A stretch of DNA of 64,000 nt from Pseudomonas sp. CCC3.1 (GTDB lineage: Bacteria; Pseudomonadota; Gammaproteobacteria; Pseudomonadales; Pseudomonadaceae): positions 4,718,501 to 4,782,500 of the forward strand of contig NZ_CP133778.1 of the NCBI RefSeq assembly GCF_034347405.1, written 5' to 3'. The position numbers and the translations under genes are program-made. This document shows positions 54,767-63,145 of the stretch, in pieces. Below the pieces are notes generated by a model that searched no databases, had not been told where the DNA came from, and saw only the letters and a program-made list of their open reading frames with translations. Numbering within the stretch: the first letter of the stretch is position 1; every line of letters starts with the position of its first letter.

Positions 54767-54831
54767 TGTAGGAGCGAGCTTGCCTCGCGATCTTTTTATC
54801 TAAAAGATCGCGAGGCAAGCTCGCTCCTACA
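54767..54831. repeat. REP palindrome, GTAGGAGCGAGC type
   Basis: Full arms, short centre TTTTTATCTAAAAGATCG; between convergent genes. Confidence 0.88.
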
Positions 54832-54844
54832 GGGTCAGCGTTTG

Positions 54845-56266
54845 TTATTGGCCGCGGATTTTCTCAACGATCGCCGTGGTTGAGCTGTTTTCAACCAGCC
54901 CCAACACTTTCACCGTCCCGCCATACGAGGCCACGATGTCGGCACCGACCACTTGGTCGATCCCGTAATCGCCGCCTTTGACCAGCACGTCCGGCTTGAC
55001 CTGGGCCAACAAGTTTTCCGGGGTGGCTTCCGGGAAGCTGATCACCCAGTCCACAGCGCCCAAGCCAGCCAGTACAGCCATGCGCCGGTCAACGCTGTTG
55101 ATCGGGCGACCCGGCCCTTTAAGACGGCTCACAGAGGCGTCATCGTTAACCGCAACGATCAGACGATCACCCTGCGCCCGCGCCTGCTCCAGGTAGGTCA
55201 CGTGCCCGGCGTGCAAGATGTCGAAGCAACCATTGGTGAAGACGATTTTCTCGTTGTGAGCCCGCGCATCGTCGATGGCCAACAACAGTTGATCAAGGGT
55301 CAATACACCGCGCTCGGAGCCTTCCGAACGCTGGATGGCCCGGCGCAGTTCTGGCGCGCTGATGGCCGCCGTACCCAACTTGCCCACCACAATACCGGCC
55401 GCCAGATTGGCCAGTGCTACGGCGTGCGGCAGTTCTTCACCGGCAGCAATGGCTGCGGCCAGGGTCGAGATGACCGTATCGCCAGCACCGGTAACGTCAA
55501 AGACTTCACGGGCGCGAGCAGGCAAGTGCATGGCCGCAAAGCCCGGACGCAGCAAGGTCATGCCGTGTTCACCACGGGTGACCAGCAAGGCTCCCAACTC
55601 AAGATCAGCCATCAGCTTGGCGCCTTTGGCCACTAGATCAGCCTCGTCGCTGCAGCCACCGACAATGGTTTCGAACTCGCTGAGATTCGGAGTGATCAGA
55701 CTCGCACCCCGGTAAATCGAAAAGTCTTTGCCTTTAGGATCAGCCAGCACCGGAATACCCCGGGCGCGAGCGGCCTGGATCAATACCTGGTGATTTTTCA
55801 ACGCGCCTTTGCCGTAGTCAGACAGCACCAGCACTTTAATGCCGTCGAGTAAGCTGTCGACTTGCGCACCCAACGCCAAAGCGTCGGTCGCAAACGGCTC
55901 TTCAAAGTCGATACGCAGCAGTTGCTGGTGACGGCTCATGACCCGCAGCTTGACGATGGTTGGCTGGTGCGCGATGCGCTGGAAAATGGCGCGTACACCC
56001 GCGCCTTTCAAGCTATTGGCCAGACTGTCGGCAGCTTCATCGTCGCCGGTGACACCCACCAGCGAGGCTGGCGCGCCAAGGGCCGCAATGTTCAGTGCAA
56101 CGTTGGCTGCACCGCCCGGACGGTCTTCAATTTGCTCGACCTTGACCACCGGCACTGGCGCCTCAGGGGAAATCCGTGAGGTTCCGCCATGCCAGTAACG
56201 GTCGAGCATGACATCGCCTACCACCAAGACAGGGGCTTGATCGAATCGCGGCATGGACAACTTCAT
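54845..56266 (-). CDS. hldE: Bifunctional heptose kinase/adenylyltransferase
   Basis: Makes ADP-heptose for the LPS inner core. The 473-residue protein has a ribokinase-type N-terminal domain (VGDVMLDRYWHGGTSRISPEAPVP, then DVTGAGDTV with the catalytic Asp). Its C-terminal cytidylyltransferase-like domain has TNGCFDILHAGHVTYL. Separated from msbA by a 258-base gap that contains a REP. Confidence 0.97.
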   Translation of the reverse strand: MKLSMPRFDQAPVLVVGDVMLDRYWHGGTSRISPEAPVPVVKVEQIEDRPGGAANVALNIAALGAPASLVGVTGDDEAADSLANSLKGAGVRAIFQRIAHQPTIVKLRVMSRHQQLLRIDFEEPFATDALALGAQVDSLLDGIKVLVLSDYGKGALKNHQVLIQAARARGIPVLADPKGKDFSIYRGASLITPNLSEFETIVGGCSDEADLVAKGAKLMADLELGALLVTRGEHGMTLLRPGFAAMHLPARAREVFDVTGAGDTVISTLAAAIAAGEELPHAVALANLAAGIVVGKLGTAAISAPELRRAIQRSEGSERGVLTLDQLLLAIDDARAHNEKIVFTNGCFDILHAGHVTYLEQARAQGDRLIVAVNDDASVSRLKGPGRPINSVDRRMAVLAGLGAVDWVISFPEATPENLLAQVKPDVLVKGGDYGIDQVVGADIVASYGGTVKVLGLVENSSTTAIVEKIRGQ

Positions 56267-56420
56267 GGAGAACCCACATACAAAATGAACAGGGGCGCGA
56301 TATTAACACAGGGTGAACGCAGGTCAGTTCACGGCGTTAATCGCAGGAATGAGAATCAGCGATGGCTTGCATAACCCGACGCACGGTATACGTGGCGTCA
56401 GTAAAGCAACTTCAAACCGT

Positions 56421-56508
56421 TGTGGGAGCGGGTTTGCCCGCGAGGGTATCGATGCGGTTTAACAGAAAAACCGCATCGACTGCATCGCTGGCAAGCCAGG
56501 TTCCCACA
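56421..56508. repeat. REP-type element (88 bases), copy 2
   Basis: Same length as 51548-51635 and differs from it at about eight positions. Arms TGTGGGAGCGGGTTTGCC and GGCAAGCCAGGTTCCCACA. Lies between hldE and msbA. Confidence 0.85.
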
Positions 56509-56524
56509 GGGTTCTCAGCCAGCT

Positions 56525-58336
56525 TTAGGCGATGTCGCCAGAAGCCGACGGGGCATCGAGGCCCATCGAGTGCAAGCGGGCGTAGTAGCCGTTTTGAGCC
56601 AACAACTCATTGTGAGTGCCACGTTCAACGATCTGGCCCTGGTCCATGACCAGAATCATGTCGGCTTTTTCGATGGTCGAAAGACGGTGCGCAATCACCA
56701 GCGTGGTACGGCCTTGCATCACATGATCGAGAGCGGCCTGGATATGACGCTCAGACTCGGTGTCGAGCGCTGAAGTCGCCTCATCCAGGATCAGCAACGG
56801 CGCGTTCTTGAGCAAGGCACGGGCAATCGCCAGACGCTGACGCTGACCACCGGACAACAGCACGCCGTTCTCGCCAACCTGAGTATCCAGGCCTTGTGGC
56901 AGTTGCTCGATAAAGTCCATGGCGTAGGCAGCACGCGCAGCTTTTTCGATATCGGCACGCGGTGCACCGGCCAGATCACCGTAGGCAATGTTGTTGGCGA
57001 CGGTGTCGCTGAACAAGGTCACGTTCTGGGTCACTTGCGCGATATGGCGGCGCAGGTTGAGCAAGCGATAGTCTTCGATCTCAACCCCGTCGAGCAGAAT
57101 TTCGCCCGAGGTGTGGTGATAGAAGCGCGGGATCAGGTTCGCCAGCGTCGATTTGCCGCTGCCGGAACGTCCAACGAGTGCCACCATCTGCCCCGGTTCA
57201 ACCGAGAACGTCACGTCCTTGAGTACCTGACGATCAGTGTCCGGGTAGGTGAAGTTCAGGTTACGCACTTCTAGACGGCCGCTAACGTGGTCGCGCTCAA
57301 CGGTGCCCGTGTCGACTTCCTGTGGCTCGTCCAATTGCTCAAAGATGCTTTCGGCCCCCGCTACGCCCTTCTGGATCGTCGAGCTGACTTCAGACAGCTG
57401 GCGAATCGGCTTGGGCAGCAGGCCCGCCAGGGTGATGTAGGCAATCATGTCGCCCGCCGACGCATCGCCGCGCAGGTACAGCACCAGGAACATCAAAATG
57501 CCCATGGCCACGTAGATGACCAGTTGCAGCATCGGGGTGTAGATCGCCCCGGTACGGGTCATGCGCAGTTGTTTGTCAGTGTTGCTCTGGCTGGCCTTCA
57601 AAAAGCGCTCGCGCTCATAGGTTTCGCCGCCGAAGCTGCGAACCACTCGATACCCCTGAATGGTTTCGGAAGCCACGTGAGTCACATCGCCCATGGCCGC
57701 CTGAATTTTCTTGCTTTGCTTGCGAAATTTCTTGCTGGCCGTGCTCACCATGACGGCGATCAACGGCAGGATGGCGATCATCACCAACGTCAGGCGCCAG
57801 TTCATCCACAGCAAGGACGCAAACAGGAACACCACGGTCATGCCTTCACGAATCACGACCTTGATCGCATCAGTGGCAGCGCCAGTGACCATGGTCACGT
57901 TAAAGGTGATGCGCGAAATCAGACGACCCGTGTTGTGCTTGTCGAAGTAACGGTTAGGCAGTACCAGCAGGTTATTAAACAGCTGCACGCGCAGATCGTG
58001 GACCAGCCCCAGCGATACTTTGGCCAGGAAGTAGTTACCCAGGAAGGAGCCCAGCCCCTGCCATGCGGCGATCAAAACGATCAGCAGCGGTACGGCCTGT
58101 AACAGGCGCATATCACGCAGGTAAGGCACATTTGGAAACAACACCGCATCGGGATTGGACAGGCCATCGACGAAATACTTGAGGATGTAACCCAGCATTG
58201 GTTGGGTCGAAGCGAAAATAAGGAAGCCGACAATACTCAGCAGGAAAAGGCCGATGTAGGGCTTCACATAACTCAAAAGCCGGAAGTAGACTTTCAGGCT
58301 TGAACTCTGTTCCGCTTCGGACGGTGAATCACTCAT
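56525..58336 (-). CDS. msbA: Lipid A export ATP-binding permease MsbA
   Basis: Flips lipid A-core across the inner membrane. The 603-residue half-transporter has six membrane helices (about 20-330) and an ATPase domain with Walker A GRSGSGKSTL, signature LSGGQRQRLAIARAL and Walker B LLILDEATSALD. The start at 58336 (MSDSPSEAEQ) gives the P. aeruginosa-like length; the long upstream frame overlaps waaL and is noise. Confidence 0.97.
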   Translation of the reverse strand: MSDSPSEAEQSSSLKVYFRLLSYVKPYIGLFLLSIVGFLIFASTQPMLGYILKYFVDGLSNPDAVLFPNVPYLRDMRLLQAVPLLIVLIAAWQGLGSFLGNYFLAKVSLGLVHDLRVQLFNNLLVLPNRYFDKHNTGRLISRITFNVTMVTGAATDAIKVVIREGMTVVFLFASLLWMNWRLTLVMIAILPLIAVMVSTASKKFRKQSKKIQAAMGDVTHVASETIQGYRVVRSFGGETYERERFLKASQSNTDKQLRMTRTGAIYTPMLQLVIYVAMGILMFLVLYLRGDASAGDMIAYITLAGLLPKPIRQLSEVSSTIQKGVAGAESIFEQLDEPQEVDTGTVERDHVSGRLEVRNLNFTYPDTDRQVLKDVTFSVEPGQMVALVGRSGSGKSTLANLIPRFYHHTSGEILLDGVEIEDYRLLNLRRHIAQVTQNVTLFSDTVANNIAYGDLAGAPRADIEKAARAAYAMDFIEQLPQGLDTQVGENGVLLSGGQRQRLAIARALLKNAPLLILDEATSALDTESERHIQAALDHVMQGRTTLVIAHRLSTIEKADMILVMDQGQIVERGTHNELLAQNGYYARLHSMGLDAPSASGDIA

Positions 58337-58352
58337 CGTAGAGCTCACTGAT

Positions 58353-59522
58353 TTAAGGAAAACGCGAAATTTTATCACAGGCTTCACGACACGCCGGCTT
58401 GAACGACAAAAGAGTCGCCACGGCAATCGGTAGCCAGGTGATAAACCATTCTGCACGCGGGGTATCCAGCAGGCTGGCCGCGTCAAACTGCATGGCCAGC
58501 GTCGAAAACACCCACATGCCGATGACCGCTTGGCCCAACACGTTCGCCCGGGCGCGCCAGCCATAAACCAGCACCGAAAACCAGGCAACCGACCAGAGCA
58601 GCAACCCAGGCAGGCCCAAACTGATCGCCACACTGGTAAACAGATTGTGCGAGTGATCAAAGGTCAGCCCAACGGCCTTTACGTTAAACGGCGCCTCAAA
58701 CCCCAGGCCAAGCCATGGGTGCGCTTCAATCATATGCAGGCTAGCCATAAACAGCTCCGGCCGATACGAAGCACCGCGTGCAAGCATCAACGCCTGCATG
58801 TACCAAAACACCACTGCAGCGCCAAGCAATGCAATGGCTGAAATCGCCAAGGTGCGTCGGTCGCGGCGCCAGATCGGCATGGCCAGAACGGTCAGCAACA
58901 GCGCCACTGCCGCGCCACGGCTTTGGGTCATGACGACAAAGCAGCCCAGAAACCCAAGCGCAACCAGCCAAAGCAATTGCGCCCAACGCCCTTGAGGCAC
59001 CCAGTGCAGCATCCAGATGCCGGCCACACCGATCGCATAGGCACCCAAAATAGGATGAGCCAACTCGCCCAGCCCCTCCAGACGCCCCGACCAGGCATGT
59101 CCTTTGACGAGATAGAAATTAACAATGGCGACTAACGCCATGACTGCCAATCCGAGTCCGCCCCATTGCATCAAACGCACGATGCGTTCAGGGCGGCCAT
59201 TGGCCAGAATCGGGAATGACACAACAAACAGTGCGATATAAACCAACTGTTTAGCCTGGCTCAGTGGCTCACCGCTCCAACTCAAGCTGACAACGGCCCA
59301 CACCGCCAAACCGACAAGTGACAGGCAAAGCGCCCGCTGCGCCTGCCAAACCTGGCCTAATATCGAGCGCGCAGACCACGCAACAAGCAGTGTCGGAACC
59401 CAGGTAAACAACACCAGGCCCTGTTGGTAGATTTTGTTCGTGGGAGCAAAGGCAATTGCCAGCATGAACCACAACACACCGCACGTCATAAGGGCTTGAG
59501 CCCAACGGCTTTCGTACATCAT
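58353..59522 (-). CDS. waaL: O-antigen ligase family protein
   Basis: Joins O-antigen to lipid A-core on the periplasmic side. The 389-residue protein has about eleven membrane helices, and the periplasmic loop carries the family's conserved HPWLGLGFEAPF and FDHSHNLFTSVAISLG. The first is the usual 'HxxxGxG' area and the second has the catalytic-type His. Located 16 bases before msbA. Two ATGs (59522 and 59519) follow GGAGTGGG. Confidence 0.88.
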   Translation of the reverse strand: MMYESRWAQALMTCGVLWFMLAIAFAPTNKIYQQGLVLFTWVPTLLVAWSARSILGQVWQAQRALCLSLVGLAVWAVVSLSWSGEPLSQAKQLVYIALFVVSFPILANGRPERIVRLMQWGGLGLAVMALVAIVNFYLVKGHAWSGRLEGLGELAHPILGAYAIGVAGIWMLHWVPQGRWAQLLWLVALGFLGCFVVMTQSRGAAVALLLTVLAMPIWRRDRRTLAISAIALLGAAVVFWYMQALMLARGASYRPELFMASLHMIEAHPWLGLGFEAPFNVKAVGLTFDHSHNLFTSVAISLGLPGLLLWSVAWFSVLVYGWRARANVLGQAVIGMWVFSTLAMQFDAASLLDTPRAEWFITWLPIAVATLLSFKPACREACDKISRFP

Positions 59523-59617
59523 CCCACTCCTAATTCAACCACCCAGACAACCTGGAATGGTTAAAACGCCACTTTTTCGGCATCATTGTGTGTCTGACTG
59601 CTCGCAAGGGTTCTACG

Positions 59618-60223
59618 ATGCAATGTTCACGGCTTACACAAGCCGCTTTAAATCAAATGATTGAAGGCGCTAAAACGCTTGAAGCAGACAGCTATGGCGC
59701 AAAAGTCTACCTGCTGAAAGACGGGAACATAGTGAAACTGTTTCGTCGCAAGCGCCTCCTGTCATCTGCCTTGCTGCGCCCTTATTCGAAGCGGTTCATC
59801 GATAACGCTGCTCAACTTGAAAAACTCGGAGTCCCGACACTCAAGGTACTGGCGTTCTATCGCTTGGAAAAACCAGGCATGACGGCGGTGCTGTATCGCC
59901 CGTTGCCAGGTGAAACACTGCGTCAGATCGCAGAGAAAAACGGGTTTGACTGGCAAGAAAACCTGCCGAAGCTTATCGAGTTGATCCGCCGCTTGCACGC
60001 TGATGGCATTTACTTCCGTTCCCTGCACTTGGGCAACATCGTGGTAACCCCAGAGAATCAGTGGGGTTTGATTGACGTAGCCGATATGCGCTTTTTTAAG
60101 GCTCCGCTGTCTAAAAAGCTGGTGCAACGTAACCTTCAGCACTTTTTGCGCTACATCCAGCGCGAGAACCTGAGCGACAAGTTCCCGGTACAGGCCCTGC
60201 AAAACGCCTTTCAACAGGCTTAA
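59618..60223 (+). CDS. Kinase-like LPS-region protein (toluene-tolerance type)
   Basis: A 201-residue protein resembling the short kinase-like proteins next to waaL in pseudomonads. It has YGAKVYLLKDGNIVKLFRRKR (a lysine that could hold ATP), LIRRLHADGIYFRSLHLGNI as the catalytic-loop equivalent and GLIDVADM in place of DFG. The substrate may be core sugars, as for WaaP, but that is inferred. It is the only rightward gene in this leftward LPS block and overlaps the convergent glycosyltransferase stop. AAGGG precedes the ATG. Confidence 0.75.
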   Translation: MQCSRLTQAALNQMIEGAKTLEADSYGAKVYLLKDGNIVKLFRRKRLLSSALLRPYSKRFIDNAAQLEKLGVPTLKVLAFYRLEKPGMTAVLYRPLPGETLRQIAEKNGFDWQENLPKLIELIRRLHADGIYFRSLHLGNIVVTPENQWGLIDVADMRFFKAPLSKKLVQRNLQHFLRYIQRENLSDKFPVQALQNAFQQA

Positions 60224-61323
60224 AACACGCCGGAACATGCCTGTTTAAAGCGCAACCAGGCGTGCTCCGGATCAAGCCCTGCGTATTGGCGCGCAGCGAC
60301 ATCAGCCGCCGCAAGAGACGAACAGGCGTCAATCGCCTTGGCCCAGGCCGAGACGTCATTGACCGGCACGTAAGAGCCCCCATCCCCCAGCTGTTCATAA
60401 AATACGGGCAAATCGCTCGCCAGCACCGGTACACCCGCGATCACCGCTTCTTGTACGACCAACCCCAACCCCTCTGCTTGTGAGGGAATCAACACCCAGT
60501 CAAACGCCCGATACAGGCTGGCCACGTTGTTCACATGGCCCGGCAGCAGCACTTTGCCTTGCAACCCGAGGGCATTGATTTGTGATTCCAGGGACGAACG
60601 CCGGGGGCCTTCACCGATAATCATCAGCAGACCATCTGGGTGGGTTTTGAGGTTTTGCGCAAAGGCCTTCAGCAACGTGTCGAAGCCTTTGGAGTCGACC
60701 AGTCGCCCGACAGCGCCGAACACCTGCTGGCTCTGCACAGGAAGATCCAATTGCTGGCGCGCCTGCTCACGTGACAACAATTGTTGCTGAGACTTTTGCG
60801 GATCCAGCATGCTGCTCAAGGTAAGGACCGGCAACTTGACGTCCGCCGCGATCGAATCAGCGAGAGTTTGCGACACAGCGCACAGGGTCAGTTGCTCAGG
60901 CGAGAGCTTGCGGAAAAGACAGAGATCCTTGCATTGCAGCCGGGTTGAACCGTGAAAGATCACCACTGCACGCACTTGCGGCAATCCATGTAATGCAGGC
61001 AACAGCACACGCGCCACGCCCAAACCGTCAAGCAGCACCACTTGGGCATCATTTTCGAGCAGCGCGTTACGAAAAAAACGGTTACGCAAGGGACGAGAAA
61101 ACACCCAGATTCCACGCCCTTTCAAAAAGCGCGACGACAAATTCCAGGCTTTAACACCCCCAAGCTCGCTCAAGCAAGCCGGGGCCTCGTGTTGCAACAG
61201 CCAGGTTTTAACAGGAGCCCCGGACGGCGCCTGGGACAGGACTTGCCGGTGAACCTTGTGTACAGATGCATAGGGTGAATCGCCCGACCACATCACATTA
61301 ATGATGCTCATCCCACGCTTCAT
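60220..61323 (-). CDS. Glycosyltransferase, GT4 family
   Basis: A 367-residue GT-B fold enzyme. GAVGRLVDSKGFDTLLKAF starts the C-terminal half, IIGEGPRRSSLE follows, and IPSQAEGLGLVVQEAVIAGVPVLASD contains the donor-binding E-x7-E motif. It probably adds a sugar to the LPS outer core, like WapH in P. aeruginosa. Start at the first ATG; the ATG at 61311 is an alternative. Confidence 0.87.
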   Translation of the reverse strand: MKRGMSIINVMWSGDSPYASVHKVHRQVLSQAPSGAPVKTWLLQHEAPACLSELGGVKAWNLSSRFLKGRGIWVFSRPLRNRFFRNALLENDAQVVLLDGLGVARVLLPALHGLPQVRAVVIFHGSTRLQCKDLCLFRKLSPEQLTLCAVSQTLADSIAADVKLPVLTLSSMLDPQKSQQQLLSREQARQQLDLPVQSQQVFGAVGRLVDSKGFDTLLKAFAQNLKTHPDGLLMIIGEGPRRSSLESQINALGLQGKVLLPGHVNNVASLYRAFDWVLIPSQAEGLGLVVQEAVIAGVPVLASDLPVFYEQLGDGGSYVPVNDVSAWAKAIDACSSLAAADVAARQYAGLDPEHAWLRFKQACSGVF

Positions 61324-61358
61324 TGTCGTTCACTCATCACGATTCAAACCCGCACCCG

Positions 61359-62120
61359 CTAACTGATAAGAACGCCAATCAACACTCCCAGCAACAAAGA
61401 AATAAACAGCTTTATCCGCTCTCGGCGACCACGTCGCAGCTTGCGCTGACGCTCTTCTGGCACTTCGACATGATTGCCGAAACCTGTATGCAATACCGCG
61501 TCAGCCTCTAGTGCAACTGCCTGCAAATTAAGCTCGGCATAGCGCTTGGACAGCGCTTTTTCGCCACCATGCCCGCTATAGGGCGCGCACAACAAATATT
61601 CTTTGTAACGGCGTAATCCAGGGTTAAGAGAAAAGCTCTGCCAGTCCGGTTTATCCGACAGTACCGGATAGCAGGCAACCCCCCCGATCACTTCACGCTC
61701 ACCGTAATGTAGGTAAGGGCTGTGAATCCGCAAGTCATGAGCATAGCTGCGTAACCAGACCTGCAAGATTTCTGGTTTGAGTTCCAGAATGGTTCTTGAG
61801 TCTTCGACAAAGCCCGGGCGATAAAACTCCCAATCGTCTTCGCAATGGAAAATGTACGGTGTGCTGACTTTTGAGTAGGCCAGATCAATCGAAGCCAACT
61901 GCCCCAGTTTCGGTTTATTGACGAAAACAGTGCAGTGCTCAAGCCAGTGGGGCGGAATCGCCGCGCGCACGGCCTCGTCGCCGGAGTCTTCGGTGATAAA
62001 GACTTCGCGGATGGACGCTGTGTTAAACCGGTCAAAGCTGTCGAGCGTCAGCTTGAGCAAGTCAAGACGGCCGCAACTGGTCACAACCAGGGTAATGTCA
62101 CTTTCTTGGCAGAACCGCAC
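61359..62120 (-). CDS. Glycosyltransferase, GT2-like, with C-terminal membrane anchor
   Basis: A 253-residue GT-A fold protein. The N-terminus reads SDITLVVTSCGRLDLLKLTLDSF, and IFHCEDDWEFY provides the acidic metal motif. The end is a polybasic stretch (RKLRRGRRERIK) followed by a single hydrophobic helix (LFISLLLGVLIGVLIS), so the enzyme is probably held on the inner face of the membrane. The GTG start at 62120 has GAGGAGG at good spacing. Sugar and acceptor unknown. Confidence 0.83.
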   Translation of the reverse strand: MRFCQESDITLVVTSCGRLDLLKLTLDSFDRFNTASIREVFITEDSGDEAVRAAIPPHWLEHCTVFVNKPKLGQLASIDLAYSKVSTPYIFHCEDDWEFYRPGFVEDSRTILELKPEILQVWLRSYAHDLRIHSPYLHYGEREVIGGVACYPVLSDKPDWQSFSLNPGLRRYKEYLLCAPYSGHGGEKALSKRYAELNLQAVALEADAVLHTGFGNHVEVPEERQRKLRRGRRERIKLFISLLLGVLIGVLIS

Positions 62121-62188
62121 GGTTCGCCTCCTCTCATTGTTAGATTCAGTCCTTTGGGGTGTATCACCGCGATTGATCCCAGGTCGTC

Positions 62189-63145
62189 TCAGATACCCAG
62201 TTTCAATCGAACTCGATCTACCCAGGACAGGGGTGGATGAGGACGTAGTGCCGGTTGTAGCTCTTCAACAATCCGCTGGCCAATTCGACCGAAGCTGTAC
62301 TGTGACACCGCCAGATCACGACCACGAAGGGCAATATCGGCAGCTAGTTGCGAATCATTACGCAAACGTGTCAGTTTTTTCTGTAGTTCGGGAATATCAC
62401 GATAAAAAACGATGTTATGCATGTCTTCAAAGCCCAATGCTCGGTTTTCTGCCTCGCCCTGATCAAAGGCCAGCAGCACGCAACCACAGGCCATGGCTTC
62501 GAAGTTTTTGATCATGTATTCGCCCATGCCCACATCCGCGCTCACAAAGAAGCGAATGCGGTTCAAGGTATCGCGGTAGTCATCACCGGACTTGGTGCGC
62601 GTGACCACCAGCGGCTCTACACTGGCCAGCTCATCGAGCAAGGCTTTACGGCCGCTGTAAGCCACGCTGTTGGTGCTGCCGACAAATGCCAGCTCAATGT
62701 CGCGCTCACGGCCCAGATCATGCAACAGCGTCTGGTCGTAGCCCTTGGGCACGAACACCGCGTCAAACCCCTCATCGCGCAAACGTTGCGTGACCATAAA
62801 GCCGGAACTGATCACCCGCGCCCACGGCAGTTGGCGGTAGTGCGCACTGAATAGACCGGTGTACTTGCACTCGATGTAGTTCTGATAGGCATCGTGCTCA
62901 AGAATCACCAGGTTGGGCACGGTGCGAATAAAGCTGACCTGACGGATTTCCTGTTTGAAGCGCAAGAAAAACACAATGCGGTCATAGCGCGCGACGTCCA
63001 CTTCGCGTCGGAAATACCCGCGCAAGTTGCGTTGTTCATCGCTGCTCAGCCAGCGAATATCACACTCGCAGTTCGCAGCGATGCCGTCATACAGGCGATC
63101 CAGAATGGCTCGCTGCTCTTTCTGTACTAGAAATAGAACTTTCAT
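62189..63145 (-). CDS. Glycosyltransferase, GT-B fold (Ssg-like)
   Basis: A 318-residue protein. It starts MKVLFLVQKEQ and has YDRIVFFLRFKQEI, LAFVGSTNS at the domain hinge and KNFEAMACGCVLLAFDQGEAE, the usual CgeB-type donor-binding segment. The position next to a PIG-L deacetylase gene matches PA5001/PA5002 (ssg, dnpA), important for cell-surface sugars and phage attachment. The start overlaps the deacetylase stop by four bases. Confidence 0.82.
   Translation of the reverse strand: MKVLFLVQKEQRAILDRLYDGIAANCECDIRWLSSDEQRNLRGYFRREVDVARYDRIVFFLRFKQEIRQVSFIRTVPNLVILEHDAYQNYIECKYTGLFSAHYRQLPWARVISSGFMVTQRLRDEGFDAVFVPKGYDQTLLHDLGRERDIELAFVGSTNSVAYSGRKALLDELASVEPLVVTRTKSGDDYRDTLNRIRFFVSADVGMGEYMIKNFEAMACGCVLLAFDQGEAENRALGFEDMHNIVFYRDIPELQKKLTRLRNDSQLAADIALRGRDLAVSQYSFGRIGQRIVEELQPALRPHPPLSWVDRVRLKLGI

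Noticed and set aside
56509..58660. Longer start for msbA reaching 58660
   Set aside because: The extra 108 residues overlap waaL in another frame and read as Arg/Cys/Trp-rich noise.
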